Shown: piece by piece, positions 38,218 to 50,537 of the stretch | How positions within the stretch are numbered: the stretch's first letter is position 1 | Layout: every line of letters starts with the position of its first letter | Assembly: GCA_905250115.1 (NCBI GenBank) | Contig: CAJNOI010000024.1 | Location: 754,223-818,222, forward strand | Direction of reading: 5' to 3' | Source: Adineta steineri | Lineage: Eukaryota > Rotifera > Eurotatoria > Adinetida > Adinetidae | Length of the DNA: 64,000 bases | Translations under genes and position numbers: made by a program | Notes under the pieces: generated by a model | The model's database searches: none | Seen by the model: only the letters and a program-made list of their open reading frames with translations | What the model was told of the DNA's origin: nothing

Positions 38218-41200
38218 ATGGACGATTCAACAAGTTTAAGTAGTTTAAATTCCGCTGACTTTATTTTTATTGGCAAAGAACAACCCCGTTTGAAAGTAGC
38301 TGCTGGTAAGTTGATTAAATATACAATAAATTTATTTTTATTTTTTTTTTCTGTATCTAAATATAACTTTTAATTCCAGCATAGAGAGAAAGAAAATCCC
38401 TTTTAGTTTTTATATTTGTGTAAGTTAATATTTGCTGAATTTTTCTTCTTTTCTGATTAATATAATTAACACTTATGTAATTTATTTCTGCTTGATTCTT
38501 TTTCTTGGATAAATTAATCAATCATTCTTTTTTTTGTTTAATTCAGGTGGTGGTAGTACTGATTTAGAAAATAATATGGCTGAAATACTTAATGAAGTAT
38601 AATATTCGATTTATTATTTATTTAAACTTTGTATTTTTGTTTTTAGTCATCTGAACAAACAACCCCAAATGATAGTACAATTATTCCAGAATCTAATCCT
38701 ATTCCTCAATCCGATGAAAATTTACTTCAAACATCAATTAAAGATGATATTAGTAATATAAACATATAAATCTATTATTTAAATACTTTTTTTTTATTAT
38801 TAACAAGGTATAACTAAACAACAACAACAACGACCAGATTTAACAAATAATGTACTTTTCCATGGTGTAACTTATTTAGGATCAGCTAGTATAAATGCAC
38901 CTCGTTCTGAAGAAGAACTTAATCGGTACAATTTTATTTTAATAATCGAAAAAAACTTAATTTTCTAATTTTTAGAAACATGGCAATATTAAATGAACAA
39001 AGTAAATTGCCAATTGAAGTTACATTATGTGTTCCTGATAATGCTAATGGTGTAGTTCGGTAAGAATATTGAATATTAGACAAATAGAATCTGACTATAT
39101 CTATTTAGATTACTTGATCCTCAAACTGAACTTGAAATAATATCATATCGTATATCCCAAATACTTTTTTGTGCACGTGGTCCATCGAATACACCGTTAG
39201 CATGTTGTTGGGCATTTACAACTTCACGTATGTCAACAACAACAAATAGTTCTATTCAACAGAATGAAAATGGAAAAGTTCAACAAGAACTTCTTTATCA
39301 ATGTCAAGTTTTTCGTTGTGATATACAAGATGCAGTAAGAATTAAATATATATGTTTTTGTGTCTTATATTCAGATTGAATTATTTAGATTTTAAATACT
39401 AAGTCTGTATGTGAGAAAGGAGAAATATATCTTTTTTGCTTGTTGCTTGGTGGTGGCTCTAAACTTTTTGTTTTTTTCTAAATTAGATTTATAAAATTTT
39501 GCTCAGTTTTGCTAATGCATTTCGACGTTCAAGTTCGTCATCAAATAATTCAACATCTTCATCAGGAAATCAATCATCAGTATCAATTTCTCGTCGTACA
39601 ACATCATTAATTGGTCAAGCAATACAAGCAACTGTAGCACAATTACAACAACCATCATCAAATTCTAATCAATCATCAAATAATCAACAACAATTACCCC
39701 AACGACCATCTGATGGTACAATTAAATTTCGATGTTATTCTGATATTAAAGAAGAAGCTATTGATAATAAAGGAAATATTAATTTTACTTCTGTACCACG
39801 GTAATTCGAAAAAAATATTTTAGAACTAAAATATTAATTAGTTTTATTAGAGTGGAGAAAAATGTATTTCGCTTACGAACAGATGTTCGTAAAAATGTAA
39901 CTGTTGCTTTACAACAAATTCGTGGTTTTCCACTTAATATTGAAAGGTAAAAATTCTATTTATTGAAATATTAGATTTTATTTTTATATGAAAATAAATA
40001 TAGATGCTTTGGTATGCTTCTTGCCCAAGGAAGAAATGTTCGTGCAAGTGATATGCAACTACTTGATTTGGTTTGTAATCATTGATTATTTTATTTTTTG
40101 AAAATATAAATGTTTTTTTTGTCTATATTAGGATTCAATGGGGAAATCAGAAGATAATCGATATTATATGGTTCGAGCAAATTGGGATCCATCAGCACGT
40201 GGATTTAAAGAATTAACACATCTTAATGAGGAAACACCAAAAGGTATGTTCTATTCTCGTTTAATCCTCTTAGCTAGATTATAGAATTACTTTTTTTCTT
40301 TTTCTTTCTATGTTTTTTTGTCTTGATTGCTTTTTTATTATGACTTTATGCAAATATTAGAACGATTGCCACCTTTTGTCTACTTTCCATACGTTCTTTT
40401 TTTTTTCTTTCTTTCTTTGCTTTAGGAGCCCGTGTATTTTTAACAATTGCTCTTGACCTTGTAATCAGTGGTATACAAGAGCCAGTTCGATTTTTAATCG
40501 AAGCAAAAGCTCGTGTTTGTGTCTCAAATAGTAAAGGTGACATACTTTCCCAAGATATAAGTGATACAATATGGTCGTCATTTAAAAAATTATCACCATT
40601 TACTGAAGAATTTGATATGATTCTTAAAGAAGTAGAGATATTTTATTTATTGATAAATAAAAACAAAAATAATATTTTATTAGGTTACACCAAAAAGTCC
40701 CTCGTCATCACATCAAGATGATACATACGAAGTTACACTTTTAGAAAGTAAATCGGAATCGGAAAGACGTGCAAAATTACGTCAAACAGCAGCTGGTAAA
40801 GAAATGTCGTCGTTTTTTTTCATATTTAAAATTTTAAAATATATTAATAGCTGCTGAAGAAGATGATGATGAACCAATGGTAAGTGGTTTTGGTCATGTA
40901 AGTAAAGAATGTGATGAAGAAGTTCTTGGAAATTGGAGTGATATATTAACAAAATGGAGAAAAAATTATAGCGAACGACCACGTGGTTTACAATCATTAG
41001 TACGAAAAGGTATACCGGAAGCATTACGTGGTGAAGTATGGCAATTATTAGCAGGAAGTGTTGGTGATGAAAATGAAATGATTAATACATATCGTTTATT
41101 ACTTACAAAAGTTTGTTTGAGAGAAAGAGAAAGAAAGAAAAAAAGAATTTTCTTTTGTTTATATTATTATAGGAATCATCGAGTGAACGTGTAATTCTCA

Positions 41201-44200
41201 ATGATTTAAATCGAACATTTCCTGCTCATGAATATTTTAAAGATGCAGGTGGAATAGGACAGGAAGCATTATATAAATTAAGTCGAGTAAATAAAATTTA
41301 TTTGTTTATATTAATTTATATATTTATAAAAAAAAATTAAGGCATATTCGGTACGTGATGAAGAAGTTGGATATTGTCAAGGTTTATCGTTTGTTATTGC
41401 AACTTTACTTATTCATGTAAGATAAAAGAAAATATTAGATAATATTTATATTTATTTTTATAATTTCAGATGCCAGAAGAACAAGCATTCATGTTATTAT
41501 GTAAATTAATGGAAGATCCAAGATATATTTTACGTGAAATGTATAAAGCTAATTTTGAAAATTTACAAGTTCGATTTCATCAATTAACATGTCTTATACA
41601 AGATAATTTACCTGATCTTTATGCACATTTTGATGATCTTAAAGTTGAATGTCATATGTATGCTTCACAATGGTTTTTAACATTATTTACGGCAAAATTT
41701 CCATTGTATTTAGTCTTCCGTATTATGGATATTTTTCTTTATGAAGTTAGTTTTCCGAGAGAATATATTGAAGTTTATATATCGATAAAACAAATAGATG
41801 ATAGTTTCGTTGAAGAGAGTCCTGATTATGTTGAGTGACAATACAATAGATTTTTTTCCCTATCGATACTAGTTCATTGATCGAACAATTCATATATAGT
41901 GGTAATTATTTATTGCGTGAAGTATGAGATTAAGAAAATACTAAAAATATTTGACTATATGTTTTCTCTGGATTAAAACTTATTAGATAATTAAATGTGA
42001 AAACAAGTATAAATAATAGTTCAACATCAAAATCAGTCTTTTTTCAATTTCTGAGAACAAACAGAGAAATATTTCGATATTAATATAATCTGCAATAAGT
42101 TCCGAAAATGAATTTTTTCTTTAACTTTAAACTGAAAGTTTTAACATCAATAACTCTAAAATTCAACTTTCATTGATTATTTATCTCAAAATTTTATAGA
42201 TAAGCATTTCAAAGTTCAGCATTAGTGAACACGTGCGCGAAGTTTCTTTCTATTCTGTATTACTTCCCTCTTGAGAATTATGAATAAACGCATTGCATGT
42301 ATAGGAAATCTTTTGTCAACAAAAGTTGTGTTAACCAACGAATTCATTGATATAAATATCAATTATAAAAGCTAAATAGAGAAAAAATAATATTAGAAAA
42401 TTATTTAGATAGAAAGAAATATTTGAAAACTCTTAGTGTATTCAGTTCGAAAGAATCCGACAAATTTTCTGATGAATACATTTACATAGTATCTACTAGA
42501 ACGTTTGATTTGATTGCGTGGAGAGTAGTGATATAAGGAAGTCGATAACGATCAAAATTTCAAAGATTTCCGGATTCGACCCGAGACAATAATAAAAAGA
42601 ATATGTTCGAATCGGAATCAATGATTGTAGTTTATTATTGAATAAATGTTCCATTTGTTTATGATTAATGTTTTCTCAAGGATATATATATATGTTATGC
42701 ATGCTGAATTAGATATTAAAAGACTATAATTATTCATCTGAAACTTTCACTTTCGAAATATAAACTTCAATATATTAAAAAAAAAGAATTGAGTATCAAA
42801 TAATTTATTTTTCCTAGGGTTTCAATGCACTCTTCGGTGTTGGTCTAGCTTTACTTAAGGTACTCTTATAATTTATTTAGTAAATTTGAAATTTTTCGAA
42901 AATATTTTCTAGAGTTGTCAAAAAGATTTATTATCACTTGATTTTGAAGGTATTATGAGATTTTTTCGTGTTAATTTACCGAAAAAATATCGAAGTGAAG
43001 ATCATGCTGATGAACTTATTCAAACAGCTTGTTCAATGAAGGTAATTTTTGAAAAAATATATATATTTCGAGATTATTTGTTTTCTGTTAATAGATTAAT
43101 GTTAAAAAATTAAAACGTTATGAAAAAGATTTTTTTACACGTCGAGCTGAAGAAGAACAAGGAGAATTACCATTGCAACGTCTTGAACTTGATAATAAAC
43201 GTTTAACTGAAACATGTATGCGTTCAGAATTAGAAAATGAAATGCTTGCACTTGAATTAGTCAATGATCGTGTTAAACTTAAAAGTAGTCTTGATGAGGT
43301 TTGTTATATTTTCTTTTTTTTTATTATCGTTATTGATTATATAAAAAATTTTAGGCTGAAGATCGTATTGAAACTTTAACACGAGAATTACAAGCTACTC
43401 GATCGATTGTAAGAGAAAGTGAACAACACACAATTCGTTTAGATGAAGAATTAGAAAATGTAAAATAAAAAATCAAGATAAATTTCAAAAAAAAAACTAA
43501 AATATTATTTTAGATTCGAGAAGCGTTTCGACGTACATGTGATGAACTTCAACAAACACAAAAAATTGTAACAGATTATAAAAATGTAAAAAAATATTAC
43601 ATAAAATAACATTTTCGATAATGAACTTTTTTCTTTAAGATTTGTTCACAATTAAATAATCAATTAGATAAACAAAAAGAAAAATATCAAAATAAAATTC
43701 AATCGATTCAAGTAAATATCATTTAAATTACTCAAAAACTATATATGCAACGCTCGTCTAAAGACTCACTCAGCTCTTTCTCGTAGAGAAGAGTCTAGTA
43801 AACATAAATTGTCTGATTGATTGTGTGCTCATTGGGTCAAAAAACCATCGCAGACTGATTTTCCGGACAAGTCATTTCTTGAGATATTTCGATACTGGCA
43901 TTCAAATGTGCGCCTCATTTGCTCAGACTTCTGAGAGAGGGATAGATAGGGGGAAGTGACGTGGACTGATAAAAATTGAGTTTTTCAGTAATACATATTC
44001 ATGGGTATCCAAATGTTCTCCTGCTTGTAGTACAGAGTATGGTGATCAGAAACTGTTGAATAGGATGCATTTCTACGAGAAACAGCTAAGTGAGTTCTCG
44101 GATGAGCGTTACTTGTATAATTAAACAAAACAGAAGTCAGATTTGAATTCTTCAACTCCGATTATCCTTTTATATCTTTGCCTAAATCTTGGACCAATCA

Positions 44201-44779
44201 GTGAAGTGCGGATAAACAAGCAAGAAAGAAAACAATTTATTTCTGCTAGACTCTTCTCTACGAGAAAGAGAATAACCGTATTAGAAACATCATAATATCG
44301 AGTGTAGACAGATATATCAAACTTCTTTAAATTAAAAATTATACAATTCATTTTTTTTGTTTCTTTTTATTTAGAATCGTTGCTGTGATTCTTGTAAAAC
44401 GTCGATAAATGGAACTATATCTCCAGCATCAAGTACAGCATCTACACCTGAACGAGAAACAATTAATGATGATAATGACAATGATTTACCTCCAATATCA
44501 TCCATTCCATCGTCTGTTGCTGATCGTTTACGTCAAGTTGAAATTGAATTAGCCGAAAAAAAATTAGCTCTTACACAAGCATTATGTGAAAATCAAGAAC
44601 TTGCTCATCAACTTCGACATTCAACATCAGTTACAAGTGATTCGGACACACAATCTGTGAATAGTATGCGTTCAATTAATAATAATAATAATAATAATTC
44701 CACTGTTAGTTGGTTATCCAAAACAGTTAATACTATAAAAGAAGCAGCTAGTTCAACAAATCGAACAAAAGTTAATTAA
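38218..44779 (+). CDS. RABGAP1: Rab GTPase-activating protein 1 (PID + TBC + coiled coil)
   Basis: RABGAP1-type proteins switch off Rab GTPases in membrane traffic. The start is at 38218 ([15 protein letters not shown]). The order is: a Gln/Ser-rich head; a PTB/PID domain starting [24 protein letters not shown] and continuing over SSSS/QQ insertions; a middle domain with [20 protein letters not shown] and [15 protein letters not shown]; a TBC domain opening [20 protein letters not shown], with arginine-finger motif [10 protein letters not shown] and glutamine-finger motif YCQGLSFV; then a coiled coil ([13 protein letters not shown]... [18 protein letters not shown]) and a Ser-rich tail ending NRTKVN. 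Most introns are 40-110 bp. Two are large: 41743-42818 splits the TBC domain after FLYE, and 43712-44374 holds a MITE-like insert. The exon joins checked keep frame. The domain set equals RABGAP1/RABGAP1L. Confidence 0.9.
41743..42818 (+). other. Unusually long intron inside the TBC domain
   Basis: The donor GTTAGT follows FLYE and the acceptor CCTAG precedes [14 protein letters not shown]. At about 1.08 kb it is roughly fifteen times the typical intron here. No coding potential or terminal repeats were recognised. A G/C-richer patch with ATTCGACCCGAG near 42575-42590 stands out. Confidence 0.6.
43747..44270. mobile_element. MITE-like element with inverted repeats in a RABGAP1 intron
   Basis: Bases 43747-43786 and 44073-44112 are inverted repeats of 40 bp matching at about 32 positions, enclosing a 366-bp unit that is richer in G+C than the host intron and lacks a meaningful open frame. 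A second inverted copy of part of the same end, 25 bp and perfect, pairs 43774-43798 with 44246-44270, and similarity continues inward for about 12 bases. The arrangement suggests one short element plus a solo or nested end. No clear target-site duplication was found. Non-autonomous; the source transposase is not in the window. Confidence 0.7.
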
Positions 44780-44991
44780 TTATAAAACATATATATATAT
44801 ATTTTATGTCATATTCATATATCTTTCTATATTTTTTTTTTAATTTGATCTTGTAAATCTTAAATTATTGTTGTTTCTTCTATTTCTTTCGTGTGCAATA
44901 TACATATATATACATACATATATATCTATACATTCATATACTATTTATTTTGTTTCTTTTCTTTTCTTTTCTTTTTTTTTAAGATTGTATT

Positions 44992-46139
<1,148 letters not shown>

Positions 46140-46414
46140 CTATAATGCTAGATGATAACAAAACAAATGTCATATTATACGATAATATATAATTTCTAGT
46201 CATTTTTAATATTATTTTTTTTGTCAGTTAGGTACATTCCAAGAATTCTTTTCTGTTCTCTCTAACGAGCCTTATATTGTTTTAACGAATAATAAAATGA
46301 TTGTATATTTTCACTGATAATAAATTTGAAAGAATAATCTGTTTTTTTTATTCAATATCATCAAATTGAAGATTTGTAAAAGTATATAAATCATTGAGAA
46401 AATGATGTTTAACA

Positions 46415-46588
46415 TCAATAAACGTAAATCAACAAAAATAATATTCTATTCTTACTTGATAAAAGTTTAGTTGCTTCATATTCTCGTTGCATACTTCTTA
46501 TTATATCTTCATGTTCATATTGTTCGTTATCTATTTGAATATGTATCATATCAAGATCAACTTTGAGTTGAAGAACATTATCAGTCAT
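46415..46588 (-). CDS. Short coding-like frame, unidentified
   Basis: A 57-codon minus-strand frame beginning MTDNVLQLKVDLDMIHI and continuing with an acidic, Glu/Gln-rich helix-like segment (EQYEHEDIIRSMQREYEATKLL). Codon use looks protein-like, and a donor-like AAGTAAG occurs inside, but no acceptor was found close by. A second coding-like string (HHFLNDLYTFTNLQFDDIE-stop) lies just downstream in another frame, so it could be a broken small coiled-coil gene. No family recognised. Confidence 0.3.
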   Translation of the reverse strand: MTDNVLQLKVDLDMIHIQIDNEQYEHEDIIRSMQREYEATKLLSSKNRILFLLIYVY

Positions 46589-46653
46589 CAAAGTATAATA
46601 TTGTTAGTTTTCATATGTATTTGAGTACGTATATTTGAAATAGTATCAATTAG

Positions 46654-49112
46654 TTGCTTTCAAATCATTTATGTCAAATAAATGAAGATCCTAAGCAATG
46701 GATTCATAGTTATACATTAATTTCAAGATATCATCCGTCCGAACAAGTTTTAGGACGAATAGAATTTATCGATATGAAAGTTAAGGTTGCATTTATGAAT
46801 TTATCTTATTTAATATTCCTAAATGAACAAACACCACAACCAATTAAACTTATTCAACAATTATTATACAATACATCACTTATACAAGATGATCATTTTA
46901 TGAATTTCTCTGGATCAAATTGTCTAAAATATTTACTTTTGATTGTTCAAAGAACAGATCAATATTTCAAAGAAAATAATAGTATTAGTAGTACATTAAT
47001 GATGGATATTCAACACTGGATTATTCAAACAATCAGAAAATCAAAAAAGTCATTACATCAAGAAATTACTTATTTATTAAAGTTGATAAATCCACCATCA
47101 TTTCATTTATTATTACCAGTGAAACAATTTATTTTCAATGAATTAGCGAATATTCTACTTGAAAACAATCAACAAAATACTGATTTTTGGGATCGTATTT
47201 CACTCTTATCAATAATAATAAAATGTATCGATAATGACAATTTAGAAAATTATCAATTACCTTATCATTCATCAGCGATTGCTGATGACAATGCAGATCA
47301 TATAATAATTGATCTATTTTTTTTCTATCTTCGACGATTAGCAAATAATGCAATAATTCAACCAGCTTTAATCAATAAAATTCTTCTTTCAAGATTATCA
47401 AAGATTAATAATGCAAATCGAATTCCGATTGCAGAAAAAATATTCAATCAATTAAAAGAATTTTTTATTTTACAAACTACAGCGTTATTATTATGTCAAA
47501 CAAATTTAGATCAACACGATCAACAAACAATTAATCATATTCTTACGGCTGTTATTAATCAATATTTAAGAATTGAAGTACCTGTTATTCAATTAAGTAA
47601 TTACGTTCAATTTTTCTGTTCAATTATAACTACTAAACAATCATGAAGTTTTTTTCTTAACCTACTCATATCCGGACGCCTTCAATATTTAAATGTTCAA
47701 TGGGCGGATACATTACATAATCAATTCACATTAAAATACAATACTCAACATAATAGACCTCTGCATTATTCTCATCAATTACAATTTACAATAACTACGG
47801 ATCAAACTTCATCAATTTTTCCAACCTTACATCAACTATATCATACACTAACTCAATTAATTGATCAATGTATTAAAAAGAACAGTATCGAACAACGTTG
47901 GATACCTTTAGTTAATTGGATAGAATCAACATTCAATTAGAATCCATTAATCATTAATGTTATTGAAATAAAAATAATGATATTATTAATTATTTATTAT
48001 GATTATTATTGTAATAATCAATTAGAATCTGTTCAAGACTTAATAGTTAATATTGATCATACACTTCAACTATCTGATGAACAACGACGAGTATTTAATG
48101 ATTTTTTACAATCTGAGCAATATATGATTGGATATCCAGAAGAGAATAACGATCAGGATAAAAATTATCTTAATGATTTATTTAAAATTGATTGTCAAGA
48201 TGAACAACAACTACCTATTCGTCATACACTTGTTAATCTTTTAGCAATGATTTTACTCAGTGGAAAAGAAAATACTCTATGGACATTTGCATTTCAACCA
48301 TTGAAACTTGAAAACACATACGGTGAGTTTTCCAAGATAATAGCATTTTATAGAATATCTTCTGTATAGGTTTTGCATCGACTGCAACTAACCCTATTCA
48401 ACGTACTTTGATTCATTATGATTGTGGGTGTGTGTTATCTGAAAGAGGAGCATTACTTCAGAAGTATGGCGAAAATACATTCAGCATTCCAGCAGTTTAT
48501 ATTGCATATTTTGCAACATTTGGTGCTTTGGTAAGTCGAATGAACAATAATCTTCGTATCTTTATTCACTATCTAGGCTTGGTATTTATTATTATTTGAT
48601 TCATCTGTAGAAAATCTCAACGGACCTATTCTTTCTTGAAGTGCAATTAATGAAACAGCAGTTAGAGAACGTATAGCTGATAGAAGTGATCGAGCAAAAA
48701 CATGTTTTTTTTGTTTGTACACGATTGTTACCAACGAATTTTTTTCTTTTATTACAATCAAATCAAGATGATGCTTGTCTTTTGTTTAATCGTTGTTTTG
48801 AATTGTTTGCTCAATAAAGTCATCAACCCGATGAAAATCCATGGATTCAACCAATTTATACGACAATCAATGAAGAACGTGAAGCTGAAAAAGAATTTCA
48901 GCAGAATATTTTCTATCCTACATATCAAAAACTAAACGATCATAAACAAATCATTAATATTTTGCAATCAAAAACTGAAGTACAGATAAAATTACAAAAT
49001 TATATAACTCAAATGCCTATTCGAATTGAAATTATTCATTTTAAAACGGAATTATCTAATCCAGAATCAATTAAATTACCATTAAAAATTCCACGACAAT
49101 TATTTGATTAAT
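46654..49112 (+). pseudogene. Broken large gene, tentatively of the RNF213-like family
   Basis: A series of plus-strand frames reads as one damaged protein: MLSNHLCQINEDPKQWIHSY to a TGA at 47644; a 96-codon piece (about 47650-47940) ending in TAG; then 47977-48327 (ESVQDLIVNIDHTLQLSD...ENTY), a probable 42-bp intron, and FASTATNPIQ...IHYDCGCVLSERGALL...YIAYFATFGALAWYLLLFDSSVENLNGPILS. After another stop come DRSDRAKTCFF, a frameshift, NQDDACLLFNRCFELFAQ, a TAA and NPWIQPIYTTINEE...IKLPLKIPRQLFD-stop. At least four stops and one frameshift make it non-functional. The wording of the middle block reminds me of the large RNF213-like proteins expanded in bdelloids, but no diagnostic RING or AAA motif lies in this stretch, so the family name is weak; the pseudogene status is firm. 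Confidence 0.7.
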
Positions 49113-49830
49113 TCGAGGTGTGGGTGTGGGTGTAGATTTAGGTATAGGTATGAATATTGCTCCGGGTGGGACTTGTTCTTATCTCACACACAACTACATT
49201 CACCCACACCAGCACTCACACACTCATCCACACCCAATAATGTGTGACTGATTATTCATCGCGGCAGTTCCTTCTTTTCTCTCCCACTTTTATTTGAGAA
49301 AGAAAAACAAACTTGGAAAAAAATAGTTTTTCTTTCTTTTCTGTTCTGCGAGTCTGGTTATCTAAACAAGAATACTATGATCACTTTCTTCACTAGGAAT
49401 TTTCCAAGTGACGCTGTTTTTCTTTCTTCTATGAGAATACCGGATGACCTATAATAAATGGCTAAATTTTGTCTTGCATACTTTAATCTGTAAATACGTT
49501 TTATCTAAAAACAAAATATACCACAATATCTTAAGAGTGTGGGTGACTCTGTCAACCCAACCCACAGCCACACCCACACCGTCAAGATTAGTCGCCAATC
49601 ATCGTTCGTCTTGATTTTTACTTGTTACAAGTGTGAGTGTATATGTTCGTGTCTATAATCGCTCAGCCCACACTCACTCACTCACACCTACACACACACA
49701 CACACACACCGACACCCTCAAGATGCTTGTTTTGGTAAAAAGTAGTTTATTCAAAAGAAATAAGATTGTAGGTTCGAGATTACTTTATTTTCACAAGTGA
49801 AGAATTTGGATGTGACTGTGAGTGTCAGTG
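49113..49830. repeat. TG/CA-rich region with telomere-like TGTGGG units on both strands
   Basis: Clusters include GGTGTGGGTGTGGGTGTAG (49114-49132), CACCCACACC and CATCCACACCCA (about 49200-49237), AGTGTGGGTGAC (about 49534), ACCCACAGCCACACCCACACC (about 49560-49580) and a (CA)n run near 49690-49710. The TG-rich orientation alternates, so clusters face each other as inverted blocks. TGTGGG is the published telomere-type repeat of Adineta vaga; degenerate short interstitial tracts like these mark former chromosome ends or terminal-retroelement junctions there. No reverse transcriptase was found. Confidence 0.65.
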
Positions 49831-49841
49831 AGATCTACACC

Positions 49842-50437
49842 CTAGTTAAGAAGATCGTCTAGATGTTTCTCCATGTCATAAGCGTTGATTTCATCAATGG
49901 TTAATATTGTTGTTGCACTCTGTTGGTTATCATGATTTCTTTGTGAATTCCAGTCAATTCTTTCATTAAAGTTTTCTGGCACACGCGAACTGGCCTCTTG
50001 AACTCGTGTTGCTCTTGTTTTTCTTAACAATTCATATATCTTTAAGCCATGCTCGACCGTGAATATTTTATTGCCCCAATATTTAGGCGAAAATATAATA
50101 CCTAGTGCAGCCGCATCTTCAATCGCCATACATGCGCCCTGGCTTTGATCAGGTAGCATTGGATGTGCAGCATCTCCAAGCAATGCTACACAGCCTTTTA
50201 CCCAATATGGATATGGTTCATGAATAAACAGCTTCCACAATTTGATATCTTCACAATGCTTGCAAATTGCCAATAAATCTGAATCAAGATTAGGAAAACA
50301 CTCAAGTAACATTGACGGTGTGGCACTAAAATTCCAACCCTCTCCACTTTGATGATTATAAGAAGCTGGATAAAAGCAATAGAATGATACAATCTCACCT
50401 GCACAGCAAGGGACTAAAACAATCTTATTAAGACCAA
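49842..50437 (-). CDS. FAD-dependent monooxygenase (salicylate hydroxylase-like), C-terminal part
   Basis: The frame enters from the 100-N gap and ends at 49842, giving about 198 residues. The block CVALLGDAAHPMLPDQSQGACMAIEDAAALG is the FAD/ribityl-binding GD motif of group A flavoprotein monooxygenases, followed by the usual helix LRKTRATRVQEASSR. These enzymes use NAD(P)H and oxygen to hydroxylate aromatic or related substrates. The N-terminal Rossmann GxGxxG part is absent: lost in, or placed beyond, the gap. Whether it continues from the NRPS side cannot be seen. The context suggests a tailoring enzyme for the neighbouring NRPS, or an independently acquired catabolic gene. No stop or frameshift is visible in the part present. 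Confidence 0.85.
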
Positions 50438-50537
50438 NNNNNNNNNNNNNNNNNNNNNNNNNNNNNNNNNNNNNNNNNNNNNNNNNNNNNNNNNNNNNNN
50501 NNNNNNNNNNNNNNNNNNNNNNNNNNNNNNNNNNNNN
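50438..50537. other. Assembly gap of 100 N
   Basis: Exactly one hundred undetermined bases, the default placeholder length of many assemblers. It separates the monooxygenase fragment from the NRPS. Confidence 0.99.

Noticed and set aside
42575..42600. ATTCGACCCGAG patch, considered as the T arm of a second tRNA or a tRNA-derived SINE
   Set aside because: No A box, acceptor stem or anticodon arm can be folded on either strand at the right distance.
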